Shown in pieces: positions 8,873 through 17,223 of a stretch of DNA of 64,000 nucleotides (position 1 is its first letter; every line of letters starts with the position of its first letter). The stretch lies in NCBI RefSeq assembly GCF_014201875.1, contig NZ_JACHFL010000007.1, positions 124,001-188,000 of the forward strand, given 5' to 3'. The notes beneath the pieces are model-generated. The model did no database searches. It worked only from the letters and a program-made list of their open reading frames with translations, and was not told the origin of the DNA. Origin of the DNA: Deinococcus humi (GTDB lineage: Bacteria; Deinococcota; Deinococci; Deinococcales; Deinococcaceae). Made by a program: the position numbers and the translations under genes.

Positions 8873-10846
8873 TCAGCCCTGGTGAATGAGTGCCTCCCGC
8901 TGTTGCACCGCCGCGTCCAGCTCCTGCTGGGCACGGCTGCGTTCCTCAGTGGCGGCCCGAAGCGCTGTCTCCAGCGCCTGCGCTCCAGCTGCCAGTTCGT
9001 CTCGCAGGATCCACAGCTCGCGCACGGCCGCCGCGCTGACCTGCGCGTCGTTCGGGAGCGGCTGGGCGGTTGCCTGGGCGGAGCGCTCTAAGCCAGCGCG
9101 CCACTCCATGAGATCCCGAATCATCTTTTCACCGATGCCCGTGACGCGGACCAAGCTCTGGCGGTCAACGTCATATGCCGAATAGATACCGTACTGATGG
9201 AGCTTTTTGATGCGCTGCACCCCGATTCCAGGGATCGTGCCCGGTGTGAGCCGGTGACGACGCAACTCCGCTTCAGTGATCAGGACGCTGCTCCCTTTCC
9301 GCGCTTCCGCCTGCCGCCGACTTATAAATGCGCCCGGCATCAGCAGCTGGTCCTTGATCCGTTGTAACTCTTGCCGCAGGGCATCGAATTGTGTTTCCCC
9401 AGCCGCGCGTTGCAGGTACGGCGCCTGAAGGTCATGGATGCGGCGGTCGAGTGCGGCGACCGGGGCAGGGATCGGCGGCTCGCCAGGAGCGGCCAGCGAA
9501 GCAAACAACGCAAACAGAGCCAGAAGCCCACACAAGCCCGCGGGGACAGCGCCCCCAAACGCCCACAGCACCGCGCCGATTACTGCAAAGGCCGCCGCCC
9601 ACCGCAGGCCGCCACCATACCGTCGCGGGTGAGGCATGCGGTTTGCGGGGGTTAACTGGGGCAGGGAAAGCGGGGCCAGCCTGGGGCGGGGCACTCGCTC
9701 TACAGCAGTCCAGAGCCGCCGGATGTCGGCCGCGTCCGGCAACGCTGGTATGGGACGCGGGACCGGCGGCGCAGGTACAGGTGGACGGGAGGCCGGTAGC
9801 TTTGGCGGGGGAGGAGCTGGCGGTTTTGGCGCTGGCGGCGTGGGGGCGGGGATGCTAAGTGGTGGCGCCTGCGGCAGGGGCCCCGGTCCCTTGGACGGAG
9901 GCACCAGTGGTGGCGTCGCGGAAGCGGTGAACCTCTGAAGAAACTCCTCGACGGTCTGTGGACGGTCCGCCATCCTTAGTTGCATGGCAGCCTGAATCAC
10001 CTCCCGGACCGGAGCAGGCGTGCTCGGGGGCAGCGGGGGCAACGATGTGCCCAGCGCCAGCTCGGATGCAGCGGGCGGCATTTTCCCACCCAGGGCGTGG
10101 TACAGGGTTGCTCCCAGGGAGTACAGGTCGCTGGGGGGACCGACTTTGCCTTTCGCGCCGTACTGTTCCAGCGGGGCGTACCCCGGAGTCACGTGCTGTG
10201 TCATGCTGGTTGTCTGCCCCACCTGAAATTGCCTGACCGAACCGAAGTCGATCAGCACCACCCGGCCACTGCGCTCAAGAAAGATGTTGTCCGGCTTGAT
10301 GTCCCGGTGCAGCAGGTCTTTCCGGTGTAGCAGGCGCAGCGCCTGGAGGACGCGCACCGCCAGGATGGTTACTTCGATGTTCGGCAGGGTGGTGTCCCGG
10401 ACCAGTCGCTCGCCCAGCGTTTCGCCCTGCAAGTACTCCATCACCAAGTAGGCGGTGTTGTTTTCGATGAATTGGTCGTACACCCGTACGATATTCGGGT
10501 CGTTGAATCCGGCCAGAATGCGCGCTTCTGCCAGAAATTTGATTTTCATTTCTTGAAATTCTGCGCCCGTCAGCTTGCCTGGCTGGAGCACCGCCTGCGG
10601 ACTGCGTTTCCAGTCGCTTAAAAACAGTTCTTTAATTGCCACTTTGCGGTGGAGCGACCGGTCCTCGGCCAGGTAGGTGATGCCGAACCCGCCCTGTCCA
10701 AGCTGGCCCTCCAGACGAAATTGCTGGTTGCGCAGCAGGGTGCCGGCCGGCAGCGCGTCACCCTGCTGCGCGCCGAGCGGACAGCCACAGACAGGACAGG
10801 CCAGAGCCTGATTCGGCGCGGCGGTGCCACAGACAGAGCAAATCAT
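8873..10846 (-). CDS. Zinc-ribbon / Ser-Thr kinase / HhH membrane protein
   Basis: A 657-residue multidomain kinase. Residues 1-25 are a zinc ribbon (CSVC...CPVC). Residues 43-305 are a Hanks-type kinase: glycine loop GQGGFG at 50-55, ATP lysine in VAIK (Lys72), catalytic HRDIKPDN (Asp182), and IDFGS (Asp200), so it should be active. A Pro-rich linker (310-400) leads to two hydrophobic helices (415-452), then a helix-hairpin-helix region (LTPGTIPGIGVQRIKKL, then VTGIGEKMIRDLMEW) and a C-terminal coiled coil. The layout matches proteins described as kinase plus HhH (COG4248 type). With two membrane helices both ends stay in the cytoplasm, so the HhH part could reach DNA at the membrane. The start is uncertain: the frame is open to 10909. 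Confidence 0.85.
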   Translation of the reverse strand: MICSVCGTAAPNQALACPVCGCPLGAQQGDALPAGTLLRNQQFRLEGQLGQGGFGITYLAEDRSLHRKVAIKELFLSDWKRSPQAVLQPGKLTGAEFQEMKIKFLAEARILAGFNDPNIVRVYDQFIENNTAYLVMEYLQGETLGERLVRDTTLPNIEVTILAVRVLQALRLLHRKDLLHRDIKPDNIFLERSGRVVLIDFGSVRQFQVGQTTSMTQHVTPGYAPLEQYGAKGKVGPPSDLYSLGATLYHALGGKMPPAASELALGTSLPPLPPSTPAPVREVIQAAMQLRMADRPQTVEEFLQRFTASATPPLVPPSKGPGPLPQAPPLSIPAPTPPAPKPPAPPPPKLPASRPPVPAPPVPRPIPALPDAADIRRLWTAVERVPRPRLAPLSLPQLTPANRMPHPRRYGGGLRWAAAFAVIGAVLWAFGGAVPAGLCGLLALFALFASLAAPGEPPIPAPVAALDRRIHDLQAPYLQRAAGETQFDALRQELQRIKDQLLMPGAFISRRQAEARKGSSVLITEAELRRHRLTPGTIPGIGVQRIKKLHQYGIYSAYDVDRQSLVRVTGIGEKMIRDLMEWRAGLERSAQATAQPLPNDAQVSAAAVRELWILRDELAAGAQALETALRAATEERSRAQQELDAAVQQREALIHQG

Positions 10847-10994
10847 CCTTTGCACCAGGAGGATGGAAGGCCGGACATGTGAACCCATCCTACCCGGGGG
10901 TGTCATCACTCAGAAGTGCCTGACCCATGCACGGGCCGGACGTTAAGCCATTTCGCGCATAGATTCCCTGGACCCCCTGGCCTCTCCTGATCAC

Positions 10995-11642
10995 ATGTCA
11001 GTCAATTTCTACCCACCGCTGGACCTCAAGGTCATCACGCCAAAACTGGAGCTTCGTGGGGCGACAGACGCCCTGCTGACGCAACTTCTTCCCATCGTTC
11101 GTGAGGGCGTGGCCGAACGTCAACCTGACCCATTCGACGATCCCATGTCGCTGTACGACGACAATCCGGTGCGTGAACGGAAATGGCTTCAAGCGATCTG
11201 GCGCGGGCGTGGCACCGTTCGCCCGGATGCCTGGCGCCTGTATTTCGTGGTGATGCTCGGTGAGGAGGCAGTGGGGATGCAGGATCTCATAGGCGTGAAC
11301 TTCGATACGTTCAGGACCGTGACCAGTTTTTCCTGGCTGGCGCCGGGTGCCCGGCAGCAAGGCCTGGGACGTGAGATGCGAGCGGCCATCCTTCACCTTG
11401 CCTTTGAAGGTTTCGGGGCGGCGCAGGCGAGCAGTGAAGCGTTTTTCGACAACGTGGCGTCCAACCGCGTGTCTGAGGCACTGGGTTACCAGGCGAACGG
11501 CCATGACTGGGCCACCCGGCGAGGTGAGCCAGCCGTATTGAACCGCTGGCGACTCACGCGGGACGTCTGGGCGTTGGATCGCCGGAGCAACATTGAATTG
11601 GTGGGCGTCGAAGCCTGCAAACCTGTCTTATTTATTCAATAG
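10995..11642 (+). CDS. GNAT-family N-acetyltransferase
   Basis: A 215-residue acetyltransferase of the RimJ/RimL-like GNAT group. It has an N-terminal strand LELRGAT, central strands RLYFVVMLGEEAVGMQDL and VTSFSWLAPGARQQGLGREM (acetyl-CoA loop near residue 120), the helix RAAILHLAFEGFG and the motif DNVASNRVSEALGYQANG, where Asn and the following helix are typical of the family. The substrate (protein N-terminus, ribosomal protein or small molecule) cannot be told. It is divergent from the kinase gene, with about 150 bases between them that must hold both promoters. The last 20 residues may be a recent extension. Confidence 0.8.
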   Translation: MSVNFYPPLDLKVITPKLELRGATDALLTQLLPIVREGVAERQPDPFDDPMSLYDDNPVRERKWLQAIWRGRGTVRPDAWRLYFVVMLGEEAVGMQDLIGVNFDTFRTVTSFSWLAPGARQQGLGREMRAAILHLAFEGFGAAQASSEAFFDNVASNRVSEALGYQANGHDWATRRGEPAVLNRWRLTRDVWALDRRSNIELVGVEACKPVLFIQ

Positions 11643-12426
11643 ATCAAAGTTTTATAGGGATGCGTGTCAACTCTCCAAATCACTCCTGGATGCTGTTTCT
11701 GTGCTGCGCTCCGCAGCGACGCGCTTTTCTAAACGATTTTTCTTCCATCGGGCCGACATATGTCTGGTGGCACTGTCGATCTATGCAATCAATCTTAGAT
11801 GAAGCGTATGGATTTATCTGTTAATCGGTGAGAGACGGCTCTGAACAAGCGGCATAACGTCCAATCGCAGTGGGTCCTTGAGTGACGCATACCAAGCCGT
11901 GGAGAGAGCATATACGGGCGACAGGGCTGGAGAAGCTGACTCAGAGGCTCGTTTGATTCGCTGTCAGGATCGCCGGACGCGCAACGTCACGGCTGTCGTA
12001 ACACAGGCGCTTTGGAGCTTTGCCCTCATGGCGCAGGAGGTTCAAGGGTCCCTGGCGGCTCCAGGGCGGGAACCAGGCTTTGGACCGTATGACGGCCCGT
12101 CTCTCGCGTTGGTCATCAAACACTCGCCCTGGCGCCACTTCCCACGCTGCGGCACAGGCCCCTCCTTGTTGACAGGGGTATGCCCCTGATGGGGGTAAAA
12201 CCCGATCACACGTTGATTCAACGTATGGGATGTGGTTCAATTCTCCCCATCAGTACAGTTCCCTCAGGATCTGGCTGGTAGAGGCAATGATGCGTGGTCC
12301 TGTATGCGGGCACCTGGGACACGCGGAGCCAGTGGTGCGACCGACTATCTGTCATGCCGTCGAGAAGATGACGGCGTCCTCAACCCCGGCACGGGGAGAG
12401 CGCTGACACGGCGCTTGGGAGCACCA
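11643..12426. other. Intergenic stretch before the protease/c-di-GMP operon
   Basis: The first 200 bases are AT-rich and hold no gene. A plus frame at 11878-12189 has no recognisable content. A 15-base palindrome ACGTTGA-T-TCAACGT lies at 12210-12224, about 200 bases before the operon start, and may be an operator. Confidence 0.4.
12210..12224. promoter_or_regulatory. Palindromic operator candidate
   Basis: Perfect inverted repeat with 7-base arms (ACGTTGA and TCAACGT) around one base. It sits in the upstream region of the 12427-16410 operon. No matching regulator gene lies next to it, so its role is only a guess. Confidence 0.3.
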
Positions 12427-12969
12427 ATGAGAACAATCGTTCGAAGTGAGTCGGTGGCAGGATTGGCGCTGACGGTTCGCATTACCTTTGACGGTGGCAA
12501 GGCCCACGGCACCATTGCGCTAGGCAACGATGTCCCTGGTGGTGATGGAATCTGGGTTCAGGCGAGCTCCATGGATGACGCCGTCACGGAAATTATGACG
12601 CAGGTCCGGCAACTGGCCATGAACTGCTATGAGCAGTACCGCATGGCCGATTTGCGCAATTCGGCGGTGCAGTTTTTGCTGCCCGTCAGTGAGAGCGGTC
12701 ATGCCAGCGCCTTCGACTGTTGGCTCCTGAATCGGCTGATCGCGCGGTGCCCAGCCTTTCAGGTCGACTGGACACCGCTGCCGGGATCGGCAGCAAACTT
12801 CCGACTGGTCTGCGAGGGCCTGCTCATCTCCGTCGAGGTGGCCTCTGCACACAACCCTCAAACCATCTGTTCGGGCATCGTGACTGCGATTGATGCCTAC
12901 ACGGTCATGACAGTGGTCCGTGGACTTATGCGGCAATTGCCCGCTTCTGTCTCTGAAGCGGCGGATTGA
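12427..12969 (+). CDS. Protein of unknown function, first gene of protease operon
   Basis: A 180-residue soluble protein that I do not recognise. I start at the ATG at 12427, where a GGGAG ribosome site is 5 bases away; the frame continues upstream to 12232 but the extra residues look non-coding. It begins with a short beta-rich part (SVAGLALTVRITFDGG, then GTIALGNDVPGGDG), then a helical part with ASSMDDAVTEIMTQVRQL and YEQYRMADLRN, then a long predicted alpha/beta tail ending in VMTVVRGLMRQLP. No signal peptide or membrane segment is seen. It ends 7 bases before the subtilase gene and is surely co-transcribed with it. Confidence 0.6.
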   Translation: MRTIVRSESVAGLALTVRITFDGGKAHGTIALGNDVPGGDGIWVQASSMDDAVTEIMTQVRQLAMNCYEQYRMADLRNSAVQFLLPVSESGHASAFDCWLLNRLIARCPAFQVDWTPLPGSAANFRLVCEGLLISVEVASAHNPQTICSGIVTAIDAYTVMTVVRGLMRQLPASVSEAAD

Positions 12970-12976
12970 GGAAGAG

Positions 12977-13978
12977 ATGATCTCCCGCATTTTTCTGCTG
13001 ATGACCGCGTTGACGCTGGGAGCTTGTGGCAAGTCACCTCCACCCACAGGCTCCATGCGTCCGCTGTCCACCGCTGTCCTTTCGGCTTCCTCTTCACAGC
13101 CCTCGGCAGGACACGTCTTTTCGTCCAGTGGAGCCCGCCTGTGGGCGGAAGGGGCTCGTCTCTGGGCCGAAGGCGAGACCTCGCTCCCTTCGGGCACCCC
13201 AGACTGGCGGCAACAGGTCAACGTCCATGAAGCCCAGGCCCGAGCGGTTCAGGGGGGGAAAGGCGTGACCATTGCCCTACTCGACTCAGGGGTCGACTTT
13301 ACCCATCCGATGTTGCATGGAGTCCTGTTGCCTGGCCATGATTTCGTCGATGACGATCAGAACGCTTCGGAACAGGGCGACGAGACCAGCCGCATCTACG
13401 GACACGGCACTGCCGTCGCTGGCGTTTTGCATCAGATGGCACCCGCAGCCAGCATCCTACCGCTCAGGGTTCTAGGAACCGATGGATCTGGTCAAGCAGC
13501 CCACGTGGCCCAGGCGATTCGACTGGCGGTCAATCAGGGCGCAAGGATCATCAATCTGAGTGTTGCCGGGCCAGTTTCGAGCGAGGGCGTCCGGGCCGCC
13601 CTCCAGTACGCCGCCTCAAGGAACGTTCTGGTGGTGGCTGCCAGTGGGAATAATGGTGGAAGTGTGCCTCAGGCTCCTGCAGACGCCCTGAACCAGAAGA
13701 ATCGGCTTGGCGCTTTCGGCACCTCGGTGACTGCAGTGGATCGCGACGGCAATTTGCCCAGTTGGAGTAATCGCGGAGGTGAAGTCCAGGCACCCGGGGT
13801 TGACATTCAAACGTCCTATCCTGACCGCCGCATGGTAACGGCCAGTGGTTCGTCGTTTGCCGCCCCTGTGGTCAGTGGCGCCCTGGCCCTCGCGCTTGCG
13901 CAGGGGAAGGAGGCTCAGACCCTGGCGGCCCAACTCTCCACGGGAAAACTGCTCGACGCAGAGGCTTTGCTGAAATGA
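12977..13978 (+). CDS. S8 subtilisin-like serine peptidase lipoprotein
   Basis: A 333-residue subtilase. The start at 12977 follows a GAGGAAGAG ribosome site. The signal MISRIFLLMTALTLGAC ends in a lipobox with Cys17, so the protease should be anchored outside the cell membrane. The catalytic triad is complete: Asp103 in ALLDSGVDF, His143 in GHGTAVAG, Ser293 in GSSFAAP, with the oxyanion Asn in SGNN near 225. The stretch between the lipobox and the catalytic domain is only about 75 residues and has a duplicated ARLWAEG unit, so a full inhibitor prodomain may be absent. The stop overlaps the start of the TPR-GGDEF-EAL gene (ATGA), so protease and signalling protein are translationally coupled. 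Targets are unknown. Confidence 0.88.
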   Translation: MISRIFLLMTALTLGACGKSPPPTGSMRPLSTAVLSASSSQPSAGHVFSSSGARLWAEGARLWAEGETSLPSGTPDWRQQVNVHEAQARAVQGGKGVTIALLDSGVDFTHPMLHGVLLPGHDFVDDDQNASEQGDETSRIYGHGTAVAGVLHQMAPAASILPLRVLGTDGSGQAAHVAQAIRLAVNQGARIINLSVAGPVSSEGVRAALQYAASRNVLVVAASGNNGGSVPQAPADALNQKNRLGAFGTSVTAVDRDGNLPSWSNRGGEVQAPGVDIQTSYPDRRMVTASGSSFAAPVVSGALALALAQGKEAQTLAAQLSTGKLLDAEALLK

Positions 13979-16410
13979 TACGTGCGGCCACGTCCGCCAG
14001 ATTCCCTCCTCAACCCATGCAGAGCTTGTGTGATCAGCTTCTGGGTCAAGCCCGGGCCTTACGGGGGGAAGATGACCTGCGGGCCATCCTGCTCTTTGAA
14101 CAGGTGGTGGTGCTGGCCCGGAAACAGAACACGCCCACCACACTCGCCGATGCGCTCAACGGCTTGGCGGGTCTGGAACACGCCCGTGGCGACAGTCCCG
14201 GCGCGCTGCTGCACCTCGAAGAAGCGCTCGCAATACGGGAAGCGGCGCAAGACCATGAGGGCGCGGCAGTCGTGCTGTGCAACCTCGGCGCCGTTTATCT
14301 GGACCTGGGAAGCTTCAACACAGCGCTGGAGCACCTGTTGCGTGCGCAGGCAACCTCACTGGAGACGACGCCGGCGCGCGCGGCGGTGATGGCTGGCAAC
14401 CTCGCCCGGACCTATGACGCCCTCAATATGCGCGGTGAAGCCCTGGCCTGCTCGACACAGGCGCTGCAACTGACGCAAAACGCTGGACTGGACACTGCTG
14501 AGGCTGCGGTGTCTATCAACCACGCAGATCTGCTGCGTCGCCACGGCGACTTTGCGCAGGCGGGCGCATTACTGGAACGGGCCCTTGCCCTGGTCGAACG
14601 CTGCGGCATCCTGACCGCCAGCGCATTCCAGGGCCTGGGCCAGCTGCGCCGCGACGAGGACCGCCTGCCTGAAGCGCTGAGTGCCTTTCAGTCTGCGCTT
14701 CACTTCGCTGAGGAGGAACAGGATCTCGATGCGATTCTGGAGGCGCGCTGCGGAGTCGCGCAGACCCTGCTGCTGCTGGAGCGGCCCCAGGAGACGTTCG
14801 CCCTGCTTGAAGCGGCCCTAAGGGATGCCCAGACCAGCGGACGCGCGCGAACCTACGTCGGCGCGTTGAAGCTGCGCGCCCGGGCAACCGAGCAATACGG
14901 GGACCTGAAAGAGGCCCTCACACGGTGGCAGCAGGCGCATGCTGCCGAGACAGAGGTGCTCCGCGCCGAGGCAGAGAGGCGCACCATGGAATTGACTGCG
15001 CGCGGCGAACTGGAAAAGGCTCGCGCCAGGCTCGAACGGGAGCAGGCGCGCTATGAGGCGGAGCGTGACGCCAAGGAAAAGCAGGCCAGGGAACAGATGG
15101 TCCGCTTGAAAGAGCTGGAACGCCTGGCCCTTTACGACGCGCTCACGCAGCTTCCCAATCGTCTGCTGCTCTCCGAGCGAGTCAACGCCGCCCTGAAAAG
15201 CGCCGCTCAGCAGGGAAAGCAGGTGACGATTGGCGTTCTCGATCTCAACAAATTCAAGCAGGTGAACGATACCCATGGTCACCAGACAGGAGACCTGCTG
15301 CTTCAGCAAGTCGCTCAGCGGTTGACCGACGCTGTGGACTTCAGCCACACCGTGGCCCGGACGGGCGGCGATGAGTTTGTGGTGTTGATGCCCGGAGTCG
15401 ATGACCGGGACACGCACGAGGTCGCCCGGCGATTATTACAGGTTTTTGATGACCGGTTCTACCTTGACGGGATCGAACTTGCCATGCGGCCCAGTCTGGG
15501 GCTGGCGCGTTATCCTCAGGACGCTTCGGATATGGCTGGCCTCCTGGAGCGTGCCGACCATGCGATGTACCGCGCCAAAGCTCGAGGCAGCGGCTTCGAG
15601 TTTGGAGACGTCTCGGTTGGGCTTGCGCCAGCGACCCTGGAGGCCGCACTGCACGGCGCGCTGAGGGCCGGTGAAATGCATCTCGAGTATCAACCTCTCG
15701 AGGACGATGGTGGGCGCTGGACCGCAGTGGAGGCGCTGCTGCGCTGGCGCAGTCCCATCTACGGGAACGTCACGCCTGACCAGTTCATGCCGCTGGCCGA
15801 GCGGAGTGGCCTGAGTCTGTCCCTGGGTGAATGGACCCTGAAACAGGCGTGCGCTGAGCTGGCGCGCTGGCCGTCCTTGCTGGTGGCTGTGAACATCTCC
15901 GCACGTCAGCTGGCTGATCCTGGCCTGCCACATCACGTTCAGCGGGCCTTGCAGGAGGCCGGAGTCGCCCCGGAGCGTCTGGCCCTGGAGGTGCGTGAAG
16001 AGGAGGTGGCCCGCGCGCCGGAGAGGTCGCACCTGGCCCTCGCCGAATTGCGCGCACTGGGCGTCCAGCTGACCCTGGATGATTTCGGGGGAGGCCATGC
16101 CAATTTTGCGGGCCTGCCCCAGCTTCCTGTCCACGCCGTGAAGCTCGACCGCGCCCTCGTTCACGGAATGGAGACCGGGGCACGGGAACTCGCCCTGGTC
16201 CAGGCCGTCACGGATCTTGCCCGGGCCCTGGACCTGATCGTGATTGCAAAGGGCGTCGAGACCTCAGCCCAGCGCACGCATTTGAAAGCGATGGGCGTCA
16301 GGAGGTTGCAGGGCTTTCTCGTGGCTGCTCCCCTGAGTTTGGACGCCTTCCGTCGCTACATGAACGCCCACGTAGGCACATCGGTTCGGTCAGAATCACT
16401 GGCATCGTAG
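13975..16410 (+). CDS. TPR-GGDEF-EAL cyclic-di-GMP protein with altered EAL site
   Basis: An 811-residue cytosolic protein. Residues 15-330 are helical tetratricopeptide repeats (for example ALLHLEEALAIREAAQ and AALDNAL-like units), followed by a charged coiled coil (335-375) and a GGDEF domain with intact GGDEF at 464-468, so diguanylate cyclase activity is likely. The inhibitory RxxD site before it is absent. The EAL domain starts near 555; VEALLRW, NISARQL, LEVREEE, LDDFGGGH, VKLDRAL and QGF are kept, but the Glu of the usual AEGVET motif is Lys (AKGVET, Lys759, codon 16249-16251), a position needed for catalysis in characterised EAL enzymes. The TPR part should receive a protein or peptide signal. 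It is coupled by ATGA overlap to the upstream subtilase. Confidence 0.9.
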   Translation: MIRAATSARFPPQPMQSLCDQLLGQARALRGEDDLRAILLFEQVVVLARKQNTPTTLADALNGLAGLEHARGDSPGALLHLEEALAIREAAQDHEGAAVVLCNLGAVYLDLGSFNTALEHLLRAQATSLETTPARAAVMAGNLARTYDALNMRGEALACSTQALQLTQNAGLDTAEAAVSINHADLLRRHGDFAQAGALLERALALVERCGILTASAFQGLGQLRRDEDRLPEALSAFQSALHFAEEEQDLDAILEARCGVAQTLLLLERPQETFALLEAALRDAQTSGRARTYVGALKLRARATEQYGDLKEALTRWQQAHAAETEVLRAEAERRTMELTARGELEKARARLEREQARYEAERDAKEKQAREQMVRLKELERLALYDALTQLPNRLLLSERVNAALKSAAQQGKQVTIGVLDLNKFKQVNDTHGHQTGDLLLQQVAQRLTDAVDFSHTVARTGGDEFVVLMPGVDDRDTHEVARRLLQVFDDRFYLDGIELAMRPSLGLARYPQDASDMAGLLERADHAMYRAKARGSGFEFGDVSVGLAPATLEAALHGALRAGEMHLEYQPLEDDGGRWTAVEALLRWRSPIYGNVTPDQFMPLAERSGLSLSLGEWTLKQACAELARWPSLLVAVNISARQLADPGLPHHVQRALQEAGVAPERLALEVREEEVARAPERSHLALAELRALGVQLTLDDFGGGHANFAGLPQLPVHAVKLDRALVHGMETGARELALVQAVTDLARALDLIVIAKGVETSAQRTHLKAMGVRRLQGFLVAAPLSLDAFRRYMNAHVGTSVRSESLAS

Positions 16411-16447
16411 GAGCGGTGACGGTGTGGCGGCTGAACCTCAGCAGGGC

Positions 16448-16500
16448 CACAAGAGATCAACGGGCGGCTTGAAGTCCGAGCCGCCCGTTGATCTCTTGTG
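16448..16500. terminator. Long perfect inverted repeat, probable bidirectional terminator
   Basis: Arms of 22 bases (16448-16469 and 16479-16500) pair without a mismatch around a 9-base loop. It lies between the 3' ends of the TPR-GGDEF-EAL gene and the convergent secreted-protein gene, so it is well placed to stop transcription from both sides. There is no T run after it on the plus strand. Confidence 0.7.
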
Positions 16501-16651
16501 ATTCTCCTGTAGTTGAGTGGCCACAACCGCCCGCATTCTGTGCCCGGCAGGCCACAGCAGAGCGGCTGCGCTCAGATTCCAGCCTGCGTGGGGCCACTCC
16601 GGCTATCGGCTACGCGGCCAGGAGCTCAGGGGATAATTGGAGGGTCATGCG

Positions 16652-17167
16652 TTAGTGTTTCTTTTTCCAATCGGCGGAGAAGGCGTCCATTTGAGACACG
16701 ACCTCTGCCCTGAGCTTGAATGTCAGATTTTCCACGCTGGCGGCGGTGTCATAGCCGGTCTCGCTCCACAGCGTTACGAACTCGAAATTGCCGTCATAGT
16801 CGAAGCTCTCGTTCTGGAGGTTCTCCAGCGCCTTCGTCTGTATGCCGGGGGCAATCAGGCTCAACGTGGCCGCATACACCAGCCCGCCGCTCCCCTCGTT
16901 GCCCGCCGTCACCTGGAACGACAACCACGCGGGGCACGCGGTGTAACTGCCTCCCGGCTTGCCCAGTTTGAGGGAGACGCCGAGCTGATTGAGGACGTCC
17001 TGGGCAGCCTGGGTGAGCTTGGCGTCTGACTGGCCACGCAACTGAACTTCGGCGCGGCCGACGCACACCTGATCGGGACCGAAGGGTTCGAGGTTGGCGG
17101 GCAGTCGGGAGGCGGACACGGGGGTGAATGTGGCGAGAGCCAGGATCAGAGAGAGGACGTGTTTCAT
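16652..17167 (-). CDS. Small secreted protein, unknown function
   Basis: A 171-residue exported protein. The start at 17167 has AAGGAG 6-7 bases upstream; the frame runs further but the extra part overlaps the next gene. The signal peptide MKHVLSLILALATFTPVSAS is cleaved by signal peptidase I. The mature part has two Cys (VCVGRAEVQLRG near 36 and TACPAW near 78) that may form a disulfide, a mixed alpha/beta pattern and a charged C-terminus (FSADWKKKH). It resembles the product at 29705-30298 in Cys spacing, in a central Trp-Ser then Tyr segment and in the final DWK, so the two may be distant paralogues. It is downstream of the CNA-B-like gene on the same strand, 57 bases away, likely one operon. 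Confidence 0.65.
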   Translation of the reverse strand: MKHVLSLILALATFTPVSASRLPANLEPFGPDQVCVGRAEVQLRGQSDAKLTQAAQDVLNQLGVSLKLGKPGGSYTACPAWLSFQVTAGNEGSGGLVYAATLSLIAPGIQTKALENLQNESFDYDGNFEFVTLWSETGYDTAASVENLTFKLRAEVVSQMDAFSADWKKKH

Positions 17168-17223
17168 GTGATTCTCCTTCAAAGCGAGTGGCTGGCATGT
17201 GGACCGTGGGGCGGAGGGAACAG

